DNA of 64,000 nt from Allomuricauda sp. TMED12 (GTDB taxonomy: Bacteria; Bacteroidota; Bacteroidia; Flavobacteriales; Flavobacteriaceae): positions 154,861-218,860 of the forward strand of contig NHBR02000140.1 of the NCBI GenBank assembly GCA_002167435.2, in the 5' to 3' direction. This document shows, piece after piece, positions 1 through 7,902 of the stretch (position 1 is its first letter; every line of letters starts with the position of its first letter). A program made the translations under genes and the position numbers. Under the pieces are notes generated by a model. The model was given only the letters and a program-made list of their open reading frames with translations. It had not been told where the DNA came from and ran no database searches.

Positions 1-291
1 GAAGCATTTCCTGGTAGACCGGTAAAGGTTTCGTTGGAGTTTGTCGGTATGAGCGAAGATGGAATGTTTTTTGAATTCAGACACAATTTTTACGATTACA
101 AGGGCAAAAATTTTGCGCGTTGCGAAATGATGGGTGCCTGGATTGATTTAAAAGAAAGGAAACTAACGGGATTGCCCAAAGAATTCTTGGAAGCCTTCGG
201 CACCATGGAAAAATCAGAGGATTTTAAAATATTGACAAAGGCCGATACTCGAAAGCACGTTCAAGTCCCCAAGGATATGGAGGTTATGTAA
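1..291 (+). CDS. Acyl-CoA thioesterase-like protein (hotdog fold), 5'-truncated
   Basis: The frame is open from the first base of the window, so this is the C-terminal end of a gene that starts upstream. About 96 residues are visible. The pattern is a strand (VKVSLEFVGM), a second strand (MFFEFRHNFYDYKGKNFARC) and a third (EMMGAWIDLKERKLTGLP), followed by a short helix (KEFLEAF). This resembles the last strands of 4HBT/THEM6-like hotdog thioesterases, which hydrolyse acyl-CoA. The catalytic N-terminal half lies outside the window, so substrate and activity cannot be judged. The stop is 9 bases from the stop of the convergent SUKH gene. The family call is moderate; an uncharacterised hotdog protein is the main alternative. 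Confidence 0.5.
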   Translation, partial: EAFPGRPVKVSLEFVGMSEDGMFFEFRHNFYDYKGKNFARCEMMGAWIDLKERKLTGLPKEFLEAFGTMEKSEDFKILTKADTRKHVQVPKDMEVM

Positions 292-300
292 GCTGGATTT

Positions 301-963
301 TCATTTTTTTGGATAGCCGAACCAGCTTGGGCAAGTTGTTATCAATTTCCCTGAGATGATTTCATCGAGCCAACGTTCGTACCAGTCCAAAAAGTTTTTA
401 TCCTCTGAAAATTTAGGAGGGGATAGTTCCCCCCTGTCCAAGTTCACGACCATGCCCTTATATGGGCCATTTAAAACAAGGGCATGGATAAAGGAGCAAC
501 CTTGTGAACCTAAGGGTAATATTCCACCATAAAGTGCACCGTTCAGCTCTTCGTAATTTTCGTCTGAAATGTCGTCTTCGTAAAAAGGGTCCGTCAATTC
601 ATCCCATTGTGATTCCGTGATATGTGGATGTAACGTACACTCCTTTTTTAAATGCAGCTCAACATTCTTGTGAATTAGGTCATCCAGATTTTCACCAAAA
701 GGATAAATTCCAAAAAATGGTCCAGCACCAGAGTTCAGATATGACCTTCCGCCATTTCCAATATTCAAAACAAAGCATCGGAAAGATTTCGGTAGCTGGA
801 TTCCATAATGCTGTTCGAAAGCATCAATCTCCAAAATACTTGTTGGGGCATTTATTTCATATTTGTGACTTCCAGCTCCAAAAACTTTGAAAAGTTCATC
901 CTTATCTTTTGCTTGCTGTAGCTTCTTTTTAATGCGTAGGATTTGCGGGGTATAATTTGTCAT
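301..963 (-). CDS. SMI1/KNR4 (SUKH) domain protein
   Basis: The 220-residue protein has no signal peptide. A SUKH-type domain spans roughly residues 43-205. Visible landmarks are the helix-strand segment LPKSFRCFVLNIGNGG (57-72), the glycine-rich GAGPFFGIYPFG (79-90), LPLGSQGCSFIHALVLNG (149-166) and the terminal helix FLDWYERWLDEI (191-202). SUKH proteins are often immunity proteins for polymorphic toxins or contact-dependent inhibition systems, but many are housekeeping or orphan proteins. No toxin gene is adjacent: the neighbours are a thioesterase end and a transporter pair. An intracellular immunity or protein-binding role is inferred only from the family. The start is the ATG at 963; no better start is seen. 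Confidence 0.8.
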   Translation of the reverse strand: MTNYTPQILRIKKKLQQAKDKDELFKVFGAGSHKYEINAPTSILEIDAFEQHYGIQLPKSFRCFVLNIGNGGRSYLNSGAGPFFGIYPFGENLDDLIHKNVELHLKKECTLHPHITESQWDELTDPFYEDDISDENYEELNGALYGGILPLGSQGCSFIHALVLNGPYKGMVVNLDRGELSPPKFSEDKNFLDWYERWLDEIISGKLITTCPSWFGYPKK

Positions 964-1067
964 AGTTGTTCTTTAAAAAAGGAAAACTACGTAATCAAAG
1001 CTTGAAAAAGCAGGGTGAATTGATGAATAGGCCATACCTTTTGACGTAGGCACACTTCTGAACAATA

Positions 1068-1961
1068 TTAAGAACCTCTTTTAGGCTTTTTACTTGCCAA
1101 ATACACGCCCACCAATACAAAGGCCATTGCTGCTATTTTAACCAAAGTAAGCTCATCTTTTCCTGAAAAAAGGGCGAAAAGAATGCCTACCAAAGGCTGC
1201 ATATATACAAAAGCTCCCACGGAAGACGCTTTAAGCTGCGTCAGCGCAAAAATGTTGAACAAGTAAGTCAAAAAAGTGGTTCCGATAACCACAAAAGCTA
1301 TTGAGCCATAAGCCCACAAGGGGAGTGCGGACCATTGTATTTCCAAAGCTTCGGGCAGTGTTAAAGGAAGGTTGATCACTATGGCGACGGTAAAAAGCCA
1401 TTTCATCAAAGTGAAAGGATGGTATTTTTCTATTAGTTTTTTTACGACGACAAGATAGGCGCCATAGGAGGTTGCATTAATTATAAACAAAAAGTTTCCC
1501 AAAGGTATATTGGGAGCATCTTGACGGACTTCGGCGCCAAACAGGATGAGTCCTACCGCTCCTACAAATCCCATAAAAATCCCTAATCCCTTGTTCAGGG
1601 TAATTTTTTCACTTAAAAATAAGGCCGAAATAACCACAACAATAATAGGTGTAATGGTTACCAAAACAGCACTGTTGATCGGTGTGGAAAGTTGTAGGCC
1701 CTTAAAAAACGATAACATATTTATGGACATTCCCAACAGAGCACAAATTAACATTCTGCCCCAGTCCCGCTTTTCAATTTTTTCTTTTGGTCCAAAAAAG
1801 GAAATCAACCAAAATAGAAGGGCAGCTCCTCCCACTCTTAAAAATATAAACCCAAAAGGTTTAACATGCCCGGGCATTACTCCTTTGGCCACAGTATGGT
1901 TTATACCATAAATAACGGTGGCACCTATGGCAGCCAATATAGCCAGGGTTCTTTTACTCAT
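1068..1961 (-). CDS. EamA/DMT-family permease
   Basis: The 297-residue inner-membrane protein has about ten hydrophobic helices arranged as two homologous halves (about residues 5-140 and 150-290). This is the two-EamA architecture of drug/metabolite transporters such as RhaT and YdcZ relatives. The first half contains the usual Y-G-x-N motif near helix 1 (YGINHTVAKG), and the protein ends in a basic cytoplasmic tail (ASKKPKRGS). These carriers export or import small metabolites, amino acids or drugs; the substrate cannot be read from sequence. Its ATG overlaps the stop of the upstream arsC-like gene in an ATGA arrangement (1958-1961), so the two are translationally coupled. That coupling could hint at export of a compound handled by the reductase. 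Confidence 0.85.
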   Translation of the reverse strand: MSKRTLAILAAIGATVIYGINHTVAKGVMPGHVKPFGFIFLRVGGAALLFWLISFFGPKEKIEKRDWGRMLICALLGMSINMLSFFKGLQLSTPINSAVLVTITPIIVVVISALFLSEKITLNKGLGIFMGFVGAVGLILFGAEVRQDAPNIPLGNFLFIINATSYGAYLVVVKKLIEKYHPFTLMKWLFTVAIVINLPLTLPEALEIQWSALPLWAYGSIAFVVIGTTFLTYLFNIFALTQLKASSVGAFVYMQPLVGILFALFSGKDELTLVKIAAMAFVLVGVYLASKKPKRGS

Positions 1962-2311
1962 GAATGCAAGGCTTCCTTAGCGGCTTGAACCGTTTTTTTG
2001 GAATTTCCAACAAAAATCCGGTCATCTAATACAACTACGGGTCTTTTTAAAAAGGTATAGTGCTCTAGAATCAAATCCTTATAATCATTTTCGGAAAGAT
2101 CTTTCTCATGGAGTCCCCTTTGTCTAAAAAGCATGGCTCTTCTGCTAAAAAGCGATTCGTAGCTTCCGCTCAATGCTGCCATTTGCTCTAGTTGTTCTGG
2201 CGTAATGGCTTCGGATTTAATTTCTTGAAGTTCCACCCCATCCAACGGTTCCAATTCCTTGAGAATACGTTTGCAGGTAGAACAACTGCCCAAATGGTAT
2301 ATTTTTTTCAT
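1958..2311 (-). CDS. ArsC/Spx-family thioredoxin-fold protein
   Basis: The protein has 117 residues when started at the ATG at 2311; a longer frame to 2350 adds a non-homologous hydrophobic stretch. The N-terminus MKKIYHLGSCSTCKR gives a CxxC (Cys10, Cys13) at the thioredoxin-fold active site, as in Spx and ArsC-like YffB proteins. The motif LFSRRAMLFR, and LKRPVVVLDDRIFVGNS near the end, match the conserved Arg and cis-Pro regions of the family. Members reduce arsenate or act as redox regulators; in Bacteroidota most of these short forms are unassigned. It is the first gene of a two-gene unit with the DMT permease (4-base overlap). A redox role is likely, but arsenate reduction is not shown. 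Confidence 0.75.
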   Translation of the reverse strand: MKKIYHLGSCSTCKRILKELEPLDGVELQEIKSEAITPEQLEQMAALSGSYESLFSRRAMLFRQRGLHEKDLSENDYKDLILEHYTFLKRPVVVLDDRIFVGNSKKTVQAAKEALHS

Positions 2312-2484
2312 GATCACAATGTTGGATGGACAAAGGAAATCAAAAAACAATCAAATCCCATTACGAACATGCAAATTCAACAGCTTTTAAGGGAGGTGTT
2401 TGTTTTTGTTGATTGATTTAAGCCATACCGAAGAGTGCTTTTTCAGATATTAAGGCTAGTTTTACATCAACCAATTGTTATCTT

Positions 2485-2949
2485 ATGGAAAAGACATTTG
2501 ACATTCTTCTAAAGAATAGAAAAATATTGCACAATTTTTTACAGGACACGCCTAAAGAGGATTTGTTCAAAGTCCCTAAAGGATTCAATAATAATATTTG
2601 GTGGAACATTGCACACGTAGTAGTAACTCCCCAATTGTTGATGTATAAATTGAGTGGTCTTGATTTCACCATTGAGGAAGAGTTGATCAACAAATACAAA
2701 AAAGGTACTTTTCCGGATGGAGAACCATCAAAGAAAGAACAGGAAAAAATATTAGCCTATCTATTCAGCACAGTAAAGCATATTCAATTGGATTATGAAC
2801 ATGGTAAGTTCAAAAATTTTCAAGAGTATATGACCACACCAAAAATTGGGTTGAACAGTGCGGAGGACGCGCTTTCATTCAATGTATTCCATGAAGGGCT
2901 TCACCTAGGAGCGATACTGGCCTTGAAAAGAGCGTTGGCACAAGATTAG
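2485..2949 (+). CDS. DinB-family putative metalloenzyme
   Basis: The 154-residue cytosolic four-helix-bundle protein carries the three histidines expected of the DinB/YfiT metal site: His44 in NIAHVV, and His136 and His140 in FHEGLHLG. The tryptophan pair at 39-40 before His44 is also typical. DinB-like proteins bind a divalent metal, and several act as thiol-dependent transferases (bacillithiol or mycothiol S-transferases) or maleylpyruvate isomerases. Which thiol this one would use is unknown. It stands alone, divergent from the arsC-like gene across a 173-base gap, and ends about 140 bases before the next gene. Confidence 0.8.
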   Translation: MEKTFDILLKNRKILHNFLQDTPKEDLFKVPKGFNNNIWWNIAHVVVTPQLLMYKLSGLDFTIEEELINKYKKGTFPDGEPSKKEQEKILAYLFSTVKHIQLDYEHGKFKNFQEYMTTPKIGLNSAEDALSFNVFHEGLHLGAILALKRALAQD

Positions 2950-3019
2950 GAGCTGCTTTACCTTAACTATCGATTGATTTTGCAGGTTGGAATTCTATTC
3001 TGTTTCAACCAAAATGATT

Positions 3020-3057
3020 CTGAGTGATTTTAACTCAGTGAAAATCAGTTATATTTG
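3020..3057 (+). promoter_or_regulatory. Possible promoter with dyad before the TraO-like gene
   Basis: TATATTTG at 3050-3057 matches the Bacteroidota -7 consensus TANNTTTG and lies 35 bases before the ATG at 3093. A perfect 6-base inverted repeat, CTGAGT (3020-3025) and ACTCAG (3033-3038), separated by 7 bases, sits about where the -33 element should be. No clear TTG is found at the right distance. The dyad could be an operator; this is inference from position. Confidence 0.4.
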
Positions 3058-3092
3058 TGTGCCAGATTTTAAGAACCCAAATCTTAATCAAA

Positions 3093-3644
3093 ATGAAACA
3101 CTACCATTTATTCTATGGGCTCTTGTTAGTGGCCTTAATTTTCCCCGTACAACAAAATTTTTCGCAACGCAGCAATTTTTCTGTGGGCGCTGTTCCCAGT
3201 TATAAAACGGATGGGTATGGTGTACAGCTCAACTTAAACCATTACCATAGCACTACAGATTATATGCAAGCATCTTTGGTGGCTGCTTTTTCCAAAGAGA
3301 AACCCAATTCGGGTGTGGAATTTCCGTACGAGGATTACTTATTCAATTTAGGATACTTCACCACTATTTTAACTTCTCCCAAGCGCGGTATTTCCTTTTA
3401 TTTTGGAGGAGGACCCTCTGTAGGGTACAAGTATATCAATGATGGGGAAACCGATTTTGCTTTTGATGCCTTGGAGGCTGAAAGTAGTTTTATATATGGG
3501 GGATACGCCTCTTTTGAAATGGATTTCTTTATTTCGGATGCCTTTTCCTTGATAATTCCCATTAACGGATATTATCACTTTAATAGTGACCTTAACGATT
3601 CCACACTATTGTTGGGTGCAGGACTTCGATATTACCTAAAATAA
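3093..3644 (+). CDS. TraO-like outer-membrane beta-barrel protein
   Basis: The 183-residue exported protein starts at the ATG at 3093, which gives a signal peptide MKHYHLFYGLLLVALIF followed by cleavage near QNFSQ. The longer frame from 3057 begins inside the promoter and has no signal. The mature part is alternating beta-strand sequence with Gly/Tyr-rich turns (GISFYFGGGPSVGYKYIN, SSFIYGGYASFEMDFF) and ends in a barrel-like GLRYYLK. The order of these segments resembles the Bacteroidota conjugative-transposon protein TraO. No other tra gene is present, so this is either a chromosomal relative or a generic 8-strand barrel. It converges with the DUF3298 lipoprotein, 9 bases apart. Confidence 0.6.
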   Translation: MKHYHLFYGLLLVALIFPVQQNFSQRSNFSVGAVPSYKTDGYGVQLNLNHYHSTTDYMQASLVAAFSKEKPNSGVEFPYEDYLFNLGYFTTILTSPKRGISFYFGGGPSVGYKYINDGETDFAFDALEAESSFIYGGYASFEMDFFISDAFSLIIPINGYYHFNSDLNDSTLLLGAGLRYYLK

Positions 3645-3653
3645 ATTCATGTC

Positions 3654-4394
3654 CTAAATTTTCACCTTTCGTTTTAGGTACAGATTGATTTCGTTATAAG
3701 GCAAAATCAATACGATTGGTCCATCAGCGTAGGATGCCACTTCATATTGGTTGTAAATTAACTGTAACCCATCTTTTGTGTACCCAATGTTGTTTGGTAA
3801 GTGAAACGAATCGCCCTCGAACATAAAGCCTGTCGCATTGATGTTCGTCTCTTGGGGTATCTTTTCTTGAATTCGGAACTTGGTTTCGGCAAAATCCTCA
3901 AAACCATTCAAATCATCAAAAAGTTCCCAGTTTTCCAGTTCTGTACCTTTTCTTTTGTCAAAGTTTAAAAAAGAAGTGGAAGCATAGCCGTGGGCACCTC
4001 CAGTAAAAGAATATGAATTCAGCATGAACGTAATCACATTTTCATCCTCATAAACTACTTCGCCATCTATCGTGGCCTCCCATTGTATTTCGTCAGGGAA
4101 TTTAACCTTTAATTCTTTGTAGCTATCGGTAAAGGATTGGAGAGCCTTGTCCGCAGTATCAATGGTTTTGTCTTCTGTAAAAGATAAAATACTAATAATT
4201 TCCTCCTTAAGCGATCTGTTTATAGCTTCGGAAACTGGTGAATCGTCCAAAGCACTTGGAATATTGATTTCTATTTTAGGGCAACCAGCACAGTTTTCAC
4301 CTTCTAATTGAATGGGCTCGAAAGTAAGTTTGCTCTCCGTTTGGCAACTTATCAAAAAGCATAAAAAAAGAAAGGAACCAAGGTGCTTTTTCAT
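3654..4394 (-). CDS. DUF3298/DUF4163-type lipoprotein
   Basis: The 246-residue lipoprotein has a signal peptide ending in the lipobox LISC with Cys17. Residues about 30-110 look like the DUF4163 (PdaC-N) module. The rest matches DUF3298 (RsiV C-terminal), including the family's clear landmark SFTGGAHGYASTSFLNFD and the closing segment YADGPIVLILPYNEINLYL. Related domains occur in the lysozyme-binding anti-sigma factor RsiV and in peptidoglycan deacetylase PdaC, so envelope or glycan sensing is a possible role. No sigma factor or deacetylase lies beside it here. It is divergent from the cystathionine synthase gene with a 74-base gap. Confidence 0.75.
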   Translation of the reverse strand: MKKHLGSFLFLCFLISCQTESKLTFEPIQLEGENCAGCPKIEINIPSALDDSPVSEAINRSLKEEIISILSFTEDKTIDTADKALQSFTDSYKELKVKFPDEIQWEATIDGEVVYEDENVITFMLNSYSFTGGAHGYASTSFLNFDKRKGTELENWELFDDLNGFEDFAETKFRIQEKIPQETNINATGFMFEGDSFHLPNNIGYTKDGLQLIYNQYEVASYADGPIVLILPYNEINLYLKRKVKI

Positions 4395-4442
4395 GGATTG
4401 AGGTTTTGGGTCATCAAAAATAATACTTCGGAAAGATAACGA

Positions 4443-4450
4443 TACATTTG
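4443..4450 (+). promoter_or_regulatory. -7 element before the cystathionine synthase gene
   Basis: TACATTTG matches TANNTTTG exactly and sits 18 bases before the chosen ATG. A TTG at the usual 17-23 base distance upstream is not evident, so only the -7 half is supported. Confidence 0.4.
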
Positions 4451-4468
4451 TACGAAGATAGTTTCAAC

Positions 4469-5623
4469 ATGGGCAAAAAAGAGTTAAAATTCAATAGTAA
4501 AGCTATTCACGGTGGGCAGCGACCCGATGCTGCTTACGGAGCCGTAATGCCACCGATATACCAAACCTCTACATACGCACAACCTACTCCGGGCGGACAC
4601 AAGGGTTATGAATATTCTAGGGGAGCAAACCCAACAAGAACTGCCTTGGAAAATGCTGTGGCCAGTTTGGAAAACGCAAACTTTGGGATGGCTTTTGGCA
4701 GTGGAATGGCTGCCATTGATGCTGTAATGAAGCTTTTAAGCCCAGAAGATGAGGTAATTTGCACCAGCGATTTGTATGGTGGAAGCTACCGGCTTTTTAA
4801 AGGAGTGTTTGAAAAATTTGGAATCAAGTTTCGGTTTTCTGAGATGGTGGATATGGATGAACTTGCTTCACAAATTACCGACAATACCAAATTGTTGTGG
4901 GTGGAAACGCCTACCAACCCCATGATGAACATTATCGATATTGAAGCTGTTTCCAAAGTCACCAAAGCAAATAATTTATTGTTGGCAGTGGATAACACGT
5001 TTGCCACACCTTACCTTCAGCAACCGTTGGAACTAGGAGCGGATATTGTGATGCATTCCGCTACTAAATATTTGGGGGGACATAGTGATGTAATCGTGGG
5101 GGCCTTGGCGGTAAAGGATGAAAAATTGGCCCAGCAACTTTATTTTATTCAAAAATCTAGTGGAGGAATCTGTGGACCTATGGACAGTTTTTTGACTTTG
5201 CGCGGCATAAAAACACTCCATGTGCGTATGCAAAGGCATTGCGAAAACGGAGAATCCATCGCCAAATATTTGGAGAACCACCATAAAATCGATACCGTTT
5301 ACTGGCCAGGGTTTCAACATCACCCCAGCTACGAAGTTGCCAAAAAGCAAATGAAAGACTTTGGCGGTATGATTTCGTTCGTACCTAAAGGAGGAAGCTA
5401 CAAGAATGCCATAAAAATTGTGGAGAAACTTGAAATATTTACCCTTGCAGAATCGTTGGGAGGTGTCGAAAGTTTGGTAGGCCATCCAGCCAGTATGTCG
5501 CACGGCAGTATTCCGAAGGAAGAACGAGAAAAAAATGGGGTTGTGGATGCCCTAATCAGGTTAAGTGTAGGCATAGAGGACGTGGAAGATTTGATTGCCG
5601 ATTTGGAACAAGCTCTTAATTAA
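4469..5623 (+). CDS. Cystathionine gamma-synthase/lyase family PLP enzyme
   Basis: The cytosolic enzyme has 384 residues from the ATG at 4469; the TTG at 4448 would overlap the promoter. It belongs to the Cys/Met metabolism PLP family. Lys200 in the signature MHSATKYLGGHSDV forms the Schiff base, Asp175 in AVDNTF binds the pyridine nitrogen, and YEYSRGANPTR (47-57) supplies the phosphate-contacting Tyr and Arg. These enzymes convert O-acyl-homoserine plus cysteine to cystathionine (MetB) or cleave cystathionine to cysteine (lyase). Sequence motifs alone do not separate the two, and Bacteroidota members are often bifunctional. It stands as a single gene before gdhA. Confidence 0.88.
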   Translation: MGKKELKFNSKAIHGGQRPDAAYGAVMPPIYQTSTYAQPTPGGHKGYEYSRGANPTRTALENAVASLENANFGMAFGSGMAAIDAVMKLLSPEDEVICTSDLYGGSYRLFKGVFEKFGIKFRFSEMVDMDELASQITDNTKLLWVETPTNPMMNIIDIEAVSKVTKANNLLLAVDNTFATPYLQQPLELGADIVMHSATKYLGGHSDVIVGALAVKDEKLAQQLYFIQKSSGGICGPMDSFLTLRGIKTLHVRMQRHCENGESIAKYLENHHKIDTVYWPGFQHHPSYEVAKKQMKDFGGMISFVPKGGSYKNAIKIVEKLEIFTLAESLGGVESLVGHPASMSHGSIPKEEREKNGVVDALIRLSVGIEDVEDLIADLEQALN

Positions 5624-5712
5624 GATTTTTTGAAAAATTTATAAAAAATAAATGTTCAAATTATTGAAATAATATAATTTTGCCCTCAAATTCATAATTC
5701 AATAAAAAAACT

Positions 5713-5730
5713 CTTTCCGCTAGCGGGAAG
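5713..5730. promoter_or_regulatory. Near-perfect palindrome in the gdhA leader
   Basis: CTTTCCGCTAGCGGGAAG is an 18-base palindrome with a single mismatched pair, 21 bases before the gdhA ATG and downstream of a -7-like TAATTTTG at 5675-5682. It could be an operator or a short RNA hairpin in the leader. Its G+C is well above the surrounding AT-rich leader, which makes chance less likely. Confidence 0.45.
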
Positions 5731-5751
5731 ACAATTAATTTTAACCCATAT

Positions 5752-7092
5752 ATGGAAGAAAAAATAAAGGTGTTTATGGATGAGGTGATTGCCAGAAATG
5801 GTCATGAGCCTGAATTCATACAAGCAGTGCAAGAGGTTGCGGAAACCGTAATACCTTATATAGCACAGAACGACATATACCACGGAAAAAATATTTTACT
5901 ACGAATGGTAGAACCTGAGCGTTTGATTTCATTCCGTGTGGCATGGATAGATGATGATGGTGAAATCCATGTAAACCGTGGGTATCGTGTGCAAATGAAC
6001 TCTGCCATTGGACCGTACAAAGGAGGACTTCGTTTTCACCCAACCGTAAATGCAAGTGTACTTAAGTTCCTGGCTTTTGAACAAGTCTTTAAAAATAGCC
6101 TGACTACCCTGCCCATGGGTGGTGGTAAAGGTGGTTCCGATTTTGACCCAAAAGGTAAATCGGACGATGAGATCATGCGTTTTTGCCATGCTTTTATGAC
6201 AGAGCTGTGCCGACACATTGGTCCTAACACCGATATCCCTGCTGGAGACATTGGTGTAGGTGCGCGAGAAATCGGATTCCTATTCGGTATGTACAAAAAA
6301 ATACGCAACGAGTTTACAGGTGTATTGACCGGTAAAGGACTTTCTTGGGGAGGTTCTCTGATTCGTCCGGAAGCAACTGGTTATGGTACCGTTTATTTCG
6401 CCGACAGCATGTTAAAGACCAAGAATGAAACCTTTGAAGGTAAAAAGATTGTGATTTCAGGTTCTGGTAATGTGGCCCAATATGCTGCTGAAAAAGTTTT
6501 GCACCTTGGTGGAAAAGTATTGACACTTTCAGATTCTGGTGGATTCATTTACGATAAGGACGGTATTGATGAAGAAAAATTGGCCTTTGTAATGGATTTG
6601 AAGAACAACAAACGAGGGAGAATCTCCGAGTATGTGGATAAATACCCATCAGCAGAATTCCATAAGGGAGAAACACCTTGGAAAGTTGCTTGTGATATCG
6701 CATTGCCGTGTGCCACCCAAAACGAATTGGATGGAGACGATGCAACAACACTGATCAAAAACGGGTGTATTGCTGTGGCAGAAGGGGCAAACATGCCTTC
6801 TACACCAGAAGCTGTTCATGCGTTCCACGATGCAAAAATTTTGTTTGCTCCAGGAAAAGCTTCCAACGCAGGTGGTGTGGCCACTTCAGGACTGGAGATG
6901 AGCCAGAACTCATTGCGTATTAGCTGGACTAGGGAAGAAGTAGACAAACGATTGAAAGGAATTATGTCCGATATTCATGATTCTTGTGTGGAATATGGAG
7001 ATGAAGACGGCTATTGTAACTATGTAAAAGGAGCCAATATTGCTGGCTTTGTTAAGGTTGCAGACGCGATGCTGGCCCAAGGGGTGATATAA
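5752..7092 (+). CDS. gdhA: NADP-type glutamate dehydrogenase
   Basis: The 446-residue cytosolic hexameric enzyme interconverts 2-oxoglutarate, ammonia and NAD(P)H with glutamate. The length is that of the small (class I) bacterial enzyme. Substrate-binding Lys90 is in GPYKGGLRFHP, and catalytic Lys126 is in the signature LPMGGGKGGSDFDPKG. The dinucleotide fold follows, with VISGSGNVAQYAAEKV near residue 230. The closing SNAGGVATSGLEMSQNS is the usual C-terminal motif. The class usually prefers NADP and works in ammonia assimilation. The gene is monocistronic: it has its own leader with a palindrome, and a strong terminator follows it. Confidence 0.96.
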   Translation: MEEKIKVFMDEVIARNGHEPEFIQAVQEVAETVIPYIAQNDIYHGKNILLRMVEPERLISFRVAWIDDDGEIHVNRGYRVQMNSAIGPYKGGLRFHPTVNASVLKFLAFEQVFKNSLTTLPMGGGKGGSDFDPKGKSDDEIMRFCHAFMTELCRHIGPNTDIPAGDIGVGAREIGFLFGMYKKIRNEFTGVLTGKGLSWGGSLIRPEATGYGTVYFADSMLKTKNETFEGKKIVISGSGNVAQYAAEKVLHLGGKVLTLSDSGGFIYDKDGIDEEKLAFVMDLKNNKRGRISEYVDKYPSAEFHKGETPWKVACDIALPCATQNELDGDDATTLIKNGCIAVAEGANMPSTPEAVHAFHDAKILFAPGKASNAGGVATSGLEMSQNSLRISWTREEVDKRLKGIMSDIHDSCVEYGDEDGYCNYVKGANIAGFVKVADAMLAQGVI

Positions 7093-7120
7093 TATAAACC
7101 ATCTAGAATGGTTTTTGGTT

Positions 7121-7173
7121 AGCAGTTACCAAGAGGAGTGATTACTTTTACACTTTTGGTAACTGCTTTTTTA
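7121..7173 (+). terminator. gdhA terminator with 12-bp stem and long loop
   Basis: AGCAGTTACCAA (7121-7132) pairs perfectly with TTGGTAACTGCT (7156-7167) and is followed by a T-run. The 23-base loop is unusually long. A second smaller hairpin, AAACCAT (7096-7102) with ATGGTTT (7108-7114), lies just upstream, so the gene ends in tandem structures. The recO ATG follows at 7181. Confidence 0.85.
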
Positions 7174-7180
7174 TTAGCCC

Positions 7181-7900
7181 ATGCAAATTACAACAAAGGC
7201 CATAGTTCTCTCCTCCATAAAATATGGGGACACCAGCCTTATTGTTCGAGCATTTACACAATCAGATGGGGTAAAGTCTTATTTGCTCAAAGGTGTTCTT
7301 GCCTCCAAAAAAGCTAAGATCAGGCCGGCATATTTTCTTCCGTTGATGCAATTGGAAATTGTTGCCAACCACAAGAATAAAGGAACTTTGGAAAGTATAA
7401 GAGACGTTAAGGTGTCCGTTCCCTATCAAACCATGCATACCAATATTGTAAAGAATAGTGTGGTTTTGTTTTTGGCCGAAATGTTGGGGAACAGTATTCA
7501 AGAGCAAGAACAGGACGAAAGTCTTTTTAATTATTTGGAGTATGCTTTTCAATGGATGGATGTACATAAACCTTCTCCCAATTTCCACATCCTATTTTTG
7601 CTAAATCTTACCAAGTATTTGGGCTTCTATCCCGACACTTCTTATACGAACTCGTCATTTTTTGATCTTTTGGAAGGAAGCTTCTGCAAAACCCCATCGC
7701 TCAACCCTTTGATTCAGAACGAAAACCTTGAGAATTTTAAGAAATTTTTAGGCATGGATTTTGAGGCATTACAAGCGACACAACTAACTAAGTCGAACAG
7801 GCGAGAACTCTTAAAAACGGTGATTGAATATTATAAATTACATGTGCACGGATTTCGTGAACCAAAGTCCCTCGCCGTATTAAATGCTGTATTTACTTAA
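7181..7900 (+). CDS. recO: DNA repair protein RecO
   Basis: The 239-residue protein has an N-terminal OB-fold (residues 1-80, with TKAIVLSSIKYGDTSLIVRAFT at the start) and an alpha-helical C-terminal domain. RecO anneals complementary strands and works with RecR to load RecA on SSB-coated gaps. The zinc-binding cysteines found in some RecO proteins are absent; only one Cys is seen, in the EGSFCKTP segment, which is usual for many Bacteroidota forms. It lies immediately after the gdhA terminator and ends two bases before the ATG of the TonB receptor gene, so the two are probably co-transcribed although functionally unrelated. Confidence 0.9.
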   Translation: MQITTKAIVLSSIKYGDTSLIVRAFTQSDGVKSYLLKGVLASKKAKIRPAYFLPLMQLEIVANHKNKGTLESIRDVKVSVPYQTMHTNIVKNSVVLFLAEMLGNSIQEQEQDESLFNYLEYAFQWMDVHKPSPNFHILFLLNLTKYLGFYPDTSYTNSSFFDLLEGSFCKTPSLNPLIQNENLENFKKFLGMDFEALQATQLTKSNRRELLKTVIEYYKLHVHGFREPKSLAVLNAVFT

Positions 7901-7902
7901 AA

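Noticed and set aside
3093..3644. Conjugative transposon remnant
   Set aside because: Only a TraO-like gene is seen; no other tra, mob or integrase gene and no flanking repeats.
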